Assembly (NCBI GenBank): GCA_029266615.1
Contig: JAQSWN010000032.1
Coordinates: 27,393 to 91,392, forward strand
Length of the DNA: 64,000 bases
Reading direction: 5' to 3'
Source: Polyangiaceae bacterium
GTDB taxonomy: Bacteria; Myxococcota_A; Polyangia; Polyangiales; Polyangiaceae
The number at the start of each line of letters is the position of its first letter. Positions within the stretch are counted from its first letter, which is position 1. The notes below the pieces were generated by a model that saw nothing but the letters and a program-made list of their open reading frames with translations, was not told the origin of the DNA and ran no database searches. The position numbers and the translations under genes are program-made. Below, piece after piece: positions 34,185 through 40,966 of the stretch.

Positions 34185-35014
34185 GCTACGCCTCCGACGC
34201 GCTGGACCCAAGCCGTGAAAAGCCGAACGAAATCTGCCTTCACGCGGGCGGCGGTCGCCTCCACCTCGGTATGACTGAGCGGCTCGGGCGAGCGCCCTGC
34301 GGCTAGGTTGGTGATGCAGCTCACGGCCCCAACCCGCACCCCCATTTGGCGTAGCGCGATGACCTCCGGTACCGTGCTCATCCCGACCGCGTCCGCGCCC
34401 AGCGTCGCCAACATGCGAATCTCGGCAGGGGTCTCGTAGCTGGGGCCGAGCAAGCCGGCGTACACGCCCGACAGAAGCTCTACCCCGACGTCCCGCGCCG
34501 CGAGCGCGCACGCCTCCGCGACCTCCGCGTCGTAGGCGCGCGACATGTCCGGAAAGCGAGGACCGCGCGCGGACGGACCGCGCAGCGGACTGTCACCCAT
34601 CAGATTGATGTGGTCGTCGATGCGCATCAGGCTACCTGCGTACAATCGCTCCGCGATGCCGCCGGCCGCGTTGCTGAGGAGCACGACGCCACAACCGAGC
34701 TCCGCCAAGAGGCGCACGCCGAAGACCACCCGCCCGAGCGCGTGCCCTTCATAGGCATGTACGCGGCCTTGCATGCACGCGACCCGCACGCCGCCGAGCT
34801 CACCGAGACAGAGATTGCCCGCGTGGCCCGCGACGCTGGACGTCGGGTGGTGTGGGATGCTGGCGTACGGCAGACGCCGCAGCTGCGAAAGCTCGTCCGC
34901 CAGTGCGCCCAAGCCGGACCCGAGCACGAGGCCAACGCGAGGCGCAGGCCCTGCGGCGTTTTGCTGAACGAATGTAGCCGCCTCGGCCACCTTGCTCGAC
35001 TCGATCGCGTCCAT
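34181..35014 (-). CDS. punA: Purine nucleoside phosphorylase (trimeric, PNP family 2)
   Basis: 277 residues from ATG 35014 (MDAIESSKVAEAATFVQQ). Family motifs are VGLVLGSGLGALADEL (phosphate loop), GRVHAYEGHALGRVVFGVRL, LLSNAAGGIAERLYAGSLM, GPSYETPAEIRMLATLGADA and VGMSTVPEVIALRQMG. It cleaves purine ribonucleosides and deoxynucleosides with phosphate, feeding purine salvage. It is the first gene of the operon with cdd and bpt. The frame continues upstream of 35014, but the family start fits here. Confidence 0.93.
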   Translation of the reverse strand: MDAIESSKVAEAATFVQQNAAGPAPRVGLVLGSGLGALADELSQLRRLPYASIPHHPTSSVAGHAGNLCLGELGGVRVACMQGRVHAYEGHALGRVVFGVRLLAELGCGVVLLSNAAGGIAERLYAGSLMRIDDHINLMGDSPLRGPSARGPRFPDMSRAYDAEVAEACALAARDVGVELLSGVYAGLLGPSYETPAEIRMLATLGADAVGMSTVPEVIALRQMGVRVGAVSCITNLAAGRSPEPLSHTEVEATAARVKADFVRLFTAWVQRVGGVA

Positions 35015-35166
35015 TGAGCTCAGGGCGCCGGAAATTCTTCCGGGCAGCCGACACTTTGCCAGATTTGGCGGCGCCGTGGGCCCGGCTCGGCTCGGAATGG
35101 GAGGAATCGGCCTTGTGTCCGCCACAAAGCGGGCTATGGTCCGCGTCCTTTTCGAGAAAGCCCCCT

Positions 35167-35499
35167 ATGGCCAGCAAGTTCGCCCAGTTCCTCGCCGACA
35201 ACAAGATTGACCCGCGCCGCGTTGCCGCTGCCTCGAAGAAGATCGAGAGCCTGCGCCCCGAGGACCGCGCCAAGCGGCTCGCGCGCCGCAACGCCAAGAA
35301 GGCCGAGACCAAGCCCGCGGAAGGCGCGGAGAAGCCGACGAAGCCGCGCTCCGGTCGCCCGGCCACCAGCCGAGCGCTGGCAGCTGTCAACGCCGGAAAG
35401 GCCGTGTCCGGCCCCACGAAGACGCGCCTCCTCCGTGCCGTGAACTACCTGCTCGAGCAGAAAAAGAAGAGCGCGACGGATCTGAAGACCCTTTTCTGA
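35167..35499 (+). CDS. Small basic Ala/Lys/Arg-rich protein, unknown function
   Basis: 110 residues, start ATG 35167 (MASKFAQFLADNKIDPRRVA). A central, strongly basic, low-complexity segment (RLARRNAKKAETKPAEGAEK, then PTKPRSGRPATSRALA) is flanked by two more structured ends: an N-terminal LADNKIDPRRVAAASKKIES and a C-terminal TKTRLLRAVNYLLEQKKKSA followed by TDLKTLF. The composition suggests nucleic-acid binding, but no known domain is recognised. It is transcribed alone, divergent from punA. Confidence 0.72.
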   Translation: MASKFAQFLADNKIDPRRVAAASKKIESLRPEDRAKRLARRNAKKAETKPAEGAEKPTKPRSGRPATSRALAAVNAGKAVSGPTKTRLLRAVNYLLEQKKKSATDLKTLF

Positions 35500-35664
35500 G
35501 CTACCGCGTGAAAAGGCCCGCGGGGGCGCGCACCAGAGCTGAGGTTGGCTACTGCCTCTTTTCTGCTTCCGCCCCCGACGGACCCCGCGCCGTTCGCTGC
35601 CGCTTGGTGGGATACCGTCTCCAAGCGCGAGCCACGCGGCCCGGTCGCTGTTAAAATCCTCCCC

Positions 35665-36276
35665 GTGGAACCTCTCGGCCTCGTGGAGCGCTGTCAGCGC
35701 GGCGAAACCGAGGCCTTTCGCCAACTCTTCCGCGAGCACCACACGGACGTCGCGCGTCTGGCGCAGCGCATGCTCGGCCGCTCCACGGATTTGGAAGACA
35801 TCGTGCAGGAAGTCTTTCTGCAGGTGCACCGCAGCATCCGCGAATTCCGGCACGGAGCGCGCTTCTCCACTTGGCTGTATCGGGTCACCGTCAACGTGGT
35901 GCTCATGCACCGCCGTGCGGCGAAGAGCCGCCCCGTCTTCGGTGACGCGCCGGAGAGCCTCGTCGCGGTGGACCATAACGCGTTCGCGGACGAGCAGCTC
36001 GAGCGACAGCGCCGCGTGCAAGCCTTCCACCGCCTTCTGGATCGGCTGAGCGAGAAGAAGCGGCTGGTCTTCGTGCTGCACGAGCTCGAAGGTTTGGCCC
36101 CGGGAGAGATCGCCAAGATCGTCGCCTCCCCCGTGCTCACCGTCCGTACGCGCCTGTTTTACGCGCGACGCGAGCTGCTCGCGATGCTTGCCGAAGAGCC
36201 TAGTCTGACCGGCGTAGCCGCCGAGCTCGCCGCGGTAGCGCCATCTTCACGAAGCCCCGCGAAGGAGCCCGCATGA
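35665..36276 (+). CDS. ECF-type RNA polymerase sigma factor (RpoE-like)
   Basis: About 203 residues from GTG 35665; a longer form from TTG 35545 would add 40 residues of lower quality, and neither start has a good ribosome site. Sigma region 2 spans FRQLFREHHTDVARLAQRML, EDIVQEVFLQVHRSIREF, and FSTWLYRVTVNVVLMHRR. Region 4 is DRLSEKKRLVFVLHELEGL, then APGEIAKIVASPVLTVRTRL. It directs RNA polymerase to a small regulon. The following FecR-domain gene overlaps by ATGA at 36273, so the pair is translationally coupled and the partner is its likely regulator. Confidence 0.9.
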   Translation: MEPLGLVERCQRGETEAFRQLFREHHTDVARLAQRMLGRSTDLEDIVQEVFLQVHRSIREFRHGARFSTWLYRVTVNVVLMHRRAAKSRPVFGDAPESLVAVDHNAFADEQLERQRRVQAFHRLLDRLSEKKRLVFVLHELEGLAPGEIAKIVASPVLTVRTRLFYARRELLAMLAEEPSLTGVAAELAAVAPSSRSPAKEPA

Positions 36277-37358
36277 AGAGCGAAGCCTCCCGCGAAGCCG
36301 CGCTGCGCCGTCTCGTCCGAGACGCGCGCGCGGAGAAGCCGCCCGAGCTCGACTGGTCCGGCGTGGAGGAGCGTCTGGCTCGCGCCGTGGGCCGCAGCGC
36401 GGCGCCCGAAGCGAAGCGCTCCTATTACCCGGTGGCGTGGGCGGCGCTGGCGGCAGCGGCCGCAGTCGCGTTGTGGCTCGTCGGCGTTCGCGCCGATGTC
36501 GCCACGAGGCCTGCGCCGCCTGCGATCATCGAAGCGACCGAGCCGTTGCGCAAGAACGGCGACAAGCTGCCCCTGGGCACGCGCGTCGCCGCTCTCGAGC
36601 GTGAAGTATCCGTCGACCATCCGTGGCGCGCGACGTGGACGCTCGCTCCGCAGAGCAGCGCGGTGCTGGCGCGTCGCGACGAGCGCATCAGTGTGCAGTT
36701 GGAGCGAGGCAGCGTCCTTTCGGAGGTCGTTGCCAATCCCAAGCCAGAGAGCTTCGTCATCGAGGCGGCCGGCACGCGCATCGCGGTGCACGGAACCGTT
36801 TTCCGCGTCAGCTTGGAAAATGGCCGCGTCATCGTGCAAGTACGAGAGGGCACCGTGGCCGTCGGCCCGATCGGCAGCGTGCCCGCTTTCTTCCTCAAAG
36901 CCCCCGCCCACGGCGACTTCGCGCCCGACGGCCGCAGCGGCAGTATCGACGGCCGTCCGCTCGGCGCGAGCGAAGAACGACGCGCGGAGCCGTTGAAGCT
37001 TGCTCCCCGCCGCGAGGCGCCGCCGTCCCCGAGCAGCGCCCAGGCACAGCCGTCGAGCAGCGCGCCACTTCCGCCCGAGCCGTCCATCAGCGACATCGAG
37101 TCCGGCATCGCGCGCATCGTGGAGGCGGCGTCCACCTGCTTCAGCCAGCACACGACCAGCGCGGAGGGCGTGCAGATCACGGTACGCACCGCGCTCAGCT
37201 TGAAGATCGATGCTTCCGGGGCGGTGTCGGACGTCGACTTTCAGCCCCCCCTCTCCCCGGACGCGGAAGAGTGCGCGGCCACCAGCATCGCGCAGATCAC
37301 GTTCGCCCCCTCGCAACTCGGCGCGAGCGTCACGCGCATGCTCGAGCTCAAGCGCTGA
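36273..37358 (+). CDS. FecR-domain membrane protein with AgmX/PglI-like C-terminus (candidate anti-sigma partner)
   Basis: 361 residues. A cytoplasmic N-terminus of about 50 residues (AALRRLVRDARAEKPPELDW) is followed by one membrane helix (YPVAWAALAAAAAVALWLVG). The periplasmic FecR domain (about 100-200) has WTLAPQSSAVLARRDERISV, LERGSVLSEVVANPKPESFV, and GTRIAVHGTVFRVSLENGRV. A Pro/Ser linker precedes a C-terminal domain (VRTALSLKIDASGAVSDVDF, ECAATSIAQITFAPSQL) similar in plan to the C-terminal domain of the 20270-21910 protein. Its coupling to the ECF sigma gene suggests anti-sigma signalling. The short N-terminus lacks a clear ZAS Cys/His motif. Confidence 0.82.
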   Translation: MKSEASREAALRRLVRDARAEKPPELDWSGVEERLARAVGRSAAPEAKRSYYPVAWAALAAAAAVALWLVGVRADVATRPAPPAIIEATEPLRKNGDKLPLGTRVAALEREVSVDHPWRATWTLAPQSSAVLARRDERISVQLERGSVLSEVVANPKPESFVIEAAGTRIAVHGTVFRVSLENGRVIVQVREGTVAVGPIGSVPAFFLKAPAHGDFAPDGRSGSIDGRPLGASEERRAEPLKLAPRREAPPSPSSAQAQPSSSAPLPPEPSISDIESGIARIVEAASTCFSQHTTSAEGVQITVRTALSLKIDASGAVSDVDFQPPLSPDAEECAATSIAQITFAPSQLGASVTRMLELKR

Positions 37359-37366
37359 ATCGCAGC

Positions 37367-37759
37367 TCAGCGATCGCGACGGAGCACGACCGCGCGCCCC
37401 TGCCCCAACATCCAGCGCATGCTGTGGTCGTTATCGAGCTTGAACAACGCCGACGACGTCTTGCCGTCCTTGGCCGTGAACGCCAGGCGCACGTCGGACT
37501 CGTGCACGCTCGAAACCGCATAGCGACCGGTGCGCGCTTCCTCGGCCGGAATCGCCACCGTGACGCTCGAGCCGGCGAACTCGAAGCTCAAGCCCCGCGC
37601 CCATCCGGTGGCGGCGGCGAGCTGCGTGTCCTGGAAGTTTTCGACGGTCTCGCCGAGCCAGCGACCCTCGAGCGAGCGCTGCACCGGATGTCCGCAACCC
37701 GTTGAAATTGCTAGTGTTGGTAGCAAAATGACGAGGGGCCAGGCGAACGGCGTCTTCAT
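37367..37759 (-). CDS. Small lipoprotein, unknown function
   Basis: 130 residues with a signal/lipobox ILLPTLAISTGC (lipid Cys about residue 22). The mature part begins GHPVQRSLEGRWLGETVENF and continues with beta-rich sequence (GLSFEFAGSSVTVAIPAEEA, RYAVSSVHESDVRLAFTAKD). The LEGRWLGE opening and strand pattern resemble lipocalin-like or META-type small envelope lipoproteins, but I cannot assign a family. It converges on the FecR gene with an 8 bp gap. Confidence 0.75.
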   Translation of the reverse strand: MKTPFAWPLVILLPTLAISTGCGHPVQRSLEGRWLGETVENFQDTQLAAATGWARGLSFEFAGSSVTVAIPAEEARTGRYAVSSVHESDVRLAFTAKDGKTSSALFKLDNDHSMRWMLGQGRAVVLRRDR

Positions 37760-37837
37760 GTAGCAAATGGTACGACATCCACCGACATAGTCTCCAAGTT
37801 TGTTGCGGAAGTTGGTCGCGGTCGGTCCCGGGGCCGC

Positions 37838-38806
37838 TCACTTGCAACAGCGGGTGCCGAGGCTGTAGTCGGAGTAAGGCGGGGGGTGAACGCCGATGCG
37901 GGCGTCGCATCCGTCCCGGGTGCTCCGCGCGTAGAAGCCGCCCTGAAAGGCGCCTTGCGGGTCATCCACCCATTCGTCCAAGTTCCCGACCATGTCGTAG
38001 ATGGCGTCTTGGCCCCAAACGCTTCGACAACCAGGCGTGCCGCCCGTCTTGCGGAGCAGCGGTCCGGCGGACCCTTCGGCCAAGTTCAGGCGCGGATCGA
38101 GATGATTCTTCGAGGCGTCGCCGTAGAGAACGACCGCGGGGTGTGACTCGCGGAAGACGTTGCACGTGCTCTCCTCGTAGCGTTCACCGTAAGGGTACTT
38201 CGTGGCGCCCTGACCCTTGCAAGCGGTTACCCACTCGCTCGGCGTGCACAGCCGTTTTCCGGCGCTTTCGCAGATGCGCCGCGCGATGACGCCGCTCAAG
38301 TAACCGCTCGGCACGACTCCCGCCAAGGACGTGGCTCGCGCCTCGAAGCTCTCGTTGAGGGAGAACTCGGGTGGTAGTGGCAACGGCGGCGCTGGGCGGC
38401 GGGGCGTCACCCGTCGGAACACACCGTAGAGGTGAGCCAGCTCCTCACGTGCAGGAGGATAATAGGGGGAGAGCGGCCGAGCTCGCGCATCTGTGGCCGA
38501 GACCTCGTAACGATCGATGCAAAACTGACCGCGTACCGAGACCATCTCCGGCGGACAGCCGGAGCTCACCGGCGGCGGTGCGCCGGGCAGCAGTGGCAGC
38601 GGCTGAAGCTGTCCCTGGTTTTGCACCAAGTCGCCGCCGTCCGGCAGGTACAGCTCGCGCGGCGACGAAGGTGGGGACGCCACCTCGCTCGCAGTGGAGG
38701 ACGGCAGCGGCCGATGCTCGGTGGGCTCTTCTTTGCGTGCACAGCTCGCGGCGAGCAGGAGCACGACGCGAGCGACACGCAGCGGCGCGCTCGCGCCCCC
38801 GCTCAC
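37838..38806 (-). CDS. Formylglycine-generating-enzyme-like (SUMF1 fold) lipoprotein
   Basis: 322 residues from GTG 38806, overlapping the infA stop (GTGA). The N-terminus has a lipobox-like LLLAASC. After a Pro/Ser linker comes the SUMF1/FGE fold: GCPPEMVSVRGQFCIDRYEV, RRICESAGKRLCTPSEWVTA, CKGQGATKYPYGERYEESTC, YDMVGNLDEWVDDPQGAFQG and a C-terminal SDYSLGTRCCK. Many myxobacterial proteins use this fold without enzyme activity. The paired catalytic Cys arrangement of true FGE is not evident, so sulfatase activation is not claimed. It is exported and probably surface-attached. Confidence 0.82.
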   Translation of the reverse strand: MSGGASAPLRVARVVLLLAASCARKEEPTEHRPLPSSTASEVASPPSSPRELYLPDGGDLVQNQGQLQPLPLLPGAPPPVSSGCPPEMVSVRGQFCIDRYEVSATDARARPLSPYYPPAREELAHLYGVFRRVTPRRPAPPLPLPPEFSLNESFEARATSLAGVVPSGYLSGVIARRICESAGKRLCTPSEWVTACKGQGATKYPYGERYEESTCNVFRESHPAVVLYGDASKNHLDPRLNLAEGSAGPLLRKTGGTPGCRSVWGQDAIYDMVGNLDEWVDDPQGAFQGGFYARSTRDGCDARIGVHPPPYSDYSLGTRCCK

Positions 38807-39024
38807 TTGCCGCGGTAAACGATGAGCCCGTGCGACAAATCGTACGGCGACACCGCGACGCGTACGCGGTCGCCCGGTAGCACGCGGATGTGATGCCGCC
38901 GCATGCGACCCGACAGCTGCGCGCGCACGATGGCTCCGCCCTGGTCGACGCGAATGTTGTACTGGCCGCCTCCGAGCGCGTCCTGAATCACGCCTTCCAT
39001 CTCCAGCAGATCGCCCTTACTCAT
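38803..39024 (-). CDS. infA: Translation initiation factor IF-1
   Basis: 73 residues, the standard size: MSKGDLLEMEGVIQDALGGG, FxV-like core QYNIRVDQGGAIVRAQLSGR, RMRRHHIRVLPGDRVRVAVS and PYDLSHGLIVYRGK, the OB-fold S1 domain. IF-1 occupies the ribosomal A site during initiation. The C-terminus ends in YRGK where KGRIVYRAR-like ends are usual, within family variation. Its stop overlaps the GTG start of the SUMF1-like lipoprotein, an unusual partner. An AT-richer leader of about 110 bp lies upstream and may carry its promoter. Confidence 0.95.
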   Translation of the reverse strand: MSKGDLLEMEGVIQDALGGGQYNIRVDQGGAIVRAQLSGRMRRHHIRVLPGDRVRVAVSPYDLSHGLIVYRGK

Positions 39025-39138
39025 TTTTACGCTTGTATTCTTCTTGCTGTCCGGTTTTTTGGACGGCGGAAGCTGACACAATCCTGCCGTTCTTGCAACT
39101 TCCGCCAAATTCCTGGGCTTTTGAGGTAGGTTCCGTCG

Positions 39139-39831
39139 GTGTTTCCGGTCACGTTCTTCGATTTCAACGGCGTTCTGGTCAACGACGAGGTCGTCCACTT
39201 CGAAACTTTTCAGGAGGTAGTGGCCGGTCTCGGCGTCACGCTCAGCGAGCACGACTACCTCCACCGCTACCTCGGTTTCGACGACGCGGGCGCCTTCCGC
39301 GCCATCTTGGAGGACGCGGGGCAACGGCCTAGCCCCGAGCAGATTGCGTCGCTCATCGAAGCCAAGCGTCCGCTCTACATGACGCGCGCCCGCGCCAACC
39401 TGCCAACATTCCCCGGCGCCGCGGAGCTCGTGAAGCGTCGCGCGGCGGCCGGACCTGCGCTCGTCGTCTCCGGCGCGCTGCGTGAAGAAGTGGAGCTTGG
39501 CCTTACGGTGCTGGGCGTTCGCGGTTCGATTCAGCACATCGTGGCCGCGGAAGACACCGCGGTGTGCAAGCCAGACCCGGAGGGGTACTTGCTCGCGATC
39601 CGGTACCTCGCCGAGCGGGGGCACGAGGCGGCTGCGAAGCGCGCGCTCGTCATCGAAGATTCGCTCGCTGGGGTCGAAGCCGCCAAGGCAGCTGGTTTGC
39701 CATGCATCGGCGTGACCCACACCTACTCGCAGCAAGAGCTCGGCGGCTCCGGCGCAGACGTCGTCGTCACGTCGCTGGAGAGCATCGACGACGCGTTGCT
39801 GACCGCGCTGTATCACAGGCTCTATGGCTAA
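39139..39831 (+). CDS. HAD-superfamily hydrolase (phosphoglycolate phosphatase/beta-phosphoglucomutase-like)
   Basis: 230 residues from GTG 39139. Motif I is FFDFNGVLVNDEVVHFETF, with nucleophile Asp and Asn in the second position where Asp is commonest. The cap domain follows, then motif II ALVVSGALREEVEL and motif III/IV CKPDPEGYLLAIRYLAERG, ALVIEDSLAGVEAAKAAGLP. The DFN variant is seen in some HAD branches, so loss of activity is not implied. It is a soluble phosphatase or mutase acting on a small phosphorylated metabolite. It overlaps the following gene by 8 bp, so translation is coupled. Confidence 0.88.
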   Translation: MFPVTFFDFNGVLVNDEVVHFETFQEVVAGLGVTLSEHDYLHRYLGFDDAGAFRAILEDAGQRPSPEQIASLIEAKRPLYMTRARANLPTFPGAAELVKRRAAAGPALVVSGALREEVELGLTVLGVRGSIQHIVAAEDTAVCKPDPEGYLLAIRYLAERGHEAAAKRALVIEDSLAGVEAAKAAGLPCIGVTHTYSQQELGGSGADVVVTSLESIDDALLTALYHRLYG

Positions 39832-40966
39832 AAAGCTGCTGCTCGCAGCGCTCCTGGCCTGCGCTCCCGCGCGCGCCCAGAGCGTCACGCTCCCCTACGA
39901 GCTGCCGGCGCTCGGAGGCTCCGCAATCCGCGGCGTCACCATCGGCCCGATCGAGAGCGCGCTCCATCCGGGCCGCGGCTACGGCTCGGCCGCCTTCGAA
40001 CGCGGGCTGGACGAAGCGGTTCGGCTCGGCGCGACCTGGATTAGCCTGACTCCGTTCGGACGCGCGTGGGATCTGGACGCGACTGGCGTCGACAAGACCT
40101 TCGAGCTGCCGTTCGCCGAAAACCAGCGCGGACTGCTGCGCGCCGTCAAGCAAGCGCACGCGCGCGGGCTCAAGGTGCTGCTCGTTCCTCACCTGTGGGT
40201 GGAGAGTGGGGAGTGGCGCGCCGAGATCGATCCGAAGACGGACGAAGGCTGGCGGCGTTTCGCGGAGAGCTACCGCGCTTACGTGCTGGCGTGGGCGCGA
40301 TTCGCGAAGAACGCCCGCGTGGACATGCTGGCCGCCGGCGTCGAGCTGCGGAGCTGGCTCACGACCACGCACGCGCCGTCCTTCTTCCCCATCTTGCGTG
40401 ACATCCGCGCCGCCTACCCGGGCCTCCTCACCTACGCCGCGAATTGGGACGACGTGGATCAGACGGTGATCTTGGGCGAGCTGGACGTCATCGGCATCAA
40501 TGCTTTTTATCCGCTCACCGAAAAGCAGAGTGCGAGCGAGGACGAGCTGGTGAGAGGCGGGCGCGAGGTCGCCACGAAGGTGAAGGAGCTGGCCGAGCGC
40601 TGGCAAAAGCCGGTGCTCTTCAACGAGTTCGGCTACACCGCGCGTCCGGACCCGGCGCTTCGGCCCTGGGAATGGCCGGACCACATGAGCGGCGTGAAGG
40701 TCGACGCAGCCGCGCAAGCGTCGGCTTATCGGGGGCTCTTGGCGGGCATGCTGGAGTCGCGCGAGCTGGTCGGCGCGTTCGTGTGGCGTCTCTATGCAGA
40801 TCCGGACGACCTGTCGCAGGAAGCCGAGTGGGGGTTCTCGCCGCGCGGCCGCCTCGCGGAGCTGTACGTGCGCGACGCCTACTGGGGTCATTGGCAGAGC
40901 GACTACCGAGGCCGGTGGCGGGGCGGCTTTTTCCGAGAGCCCGCCCGCGTGCCGGGGGTCTTTTAG
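39824..40966 (+). CDS. Exported glycoside-hydrolase-113-like TIM-barrel protein
   Basis: 380 residues with a signal peptide (LLLAALLACAPARAQSV, cleavage near ARA). TIM-barrel segments resemble GH113 (beta-mannanase-like) proteins: IRGVTIGPIESALHPGRGYG, ATWISLTPFGRAWDLDATGV, GLKVLLVPHLWVESGEWRAE, LAAGVELRSWL (first candidate acid, Glu), LLTYAANWDDVDQTVILGEL, LDVIGINAFYP and KPVLFNEFGYTARPDPA (second candidate, Glu). It probably cleaves a beta-linked polysaccharide outside the cytoplasm. It is coupled to the HAD phosphatase gene. Its stop overlaps the stop of the convergent transglycosylase gene by 4 bp. Confidence 0.8.
   Translation: MAKKLLLAALLACAPARAQSVTLPYELPALGGSAIRGVTIGPIESALHPGRGYGSAAFERGLDEAVRLGATWISLTPFGRAWDLDATGVDKTFELPFAENQRGLLRAVKQAHARGLKVLLVPHLWVESGEWRAEIDPKTDEGWRRFAESYRAYVLAWARFAKNARVDMLAAGVELRSWLTTTHAPSFFPILRDIRAAYPGLLTYAANWDDVDQTVILGELDVIGINAFYPLTEKQSASEDELVRGGREVATKVKELAERWQKPVLFNEFGYTARPDPALRPWEWPDHMSGVKVDAAAQASAYRGLLAGMLESRELVGAFVWRLYADPDDLSQEAEWGFSPRGRLAELYVRDAYWGHWQSDYRGRWRGGFFREPARVPGVF

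Noticed and set aside
39139..39180. HAD motif I Asn as evidence of an inactive enzyme
   Set aside because: The DFNG form occurs in other HAD proteins, and the remaining motifs are intact.
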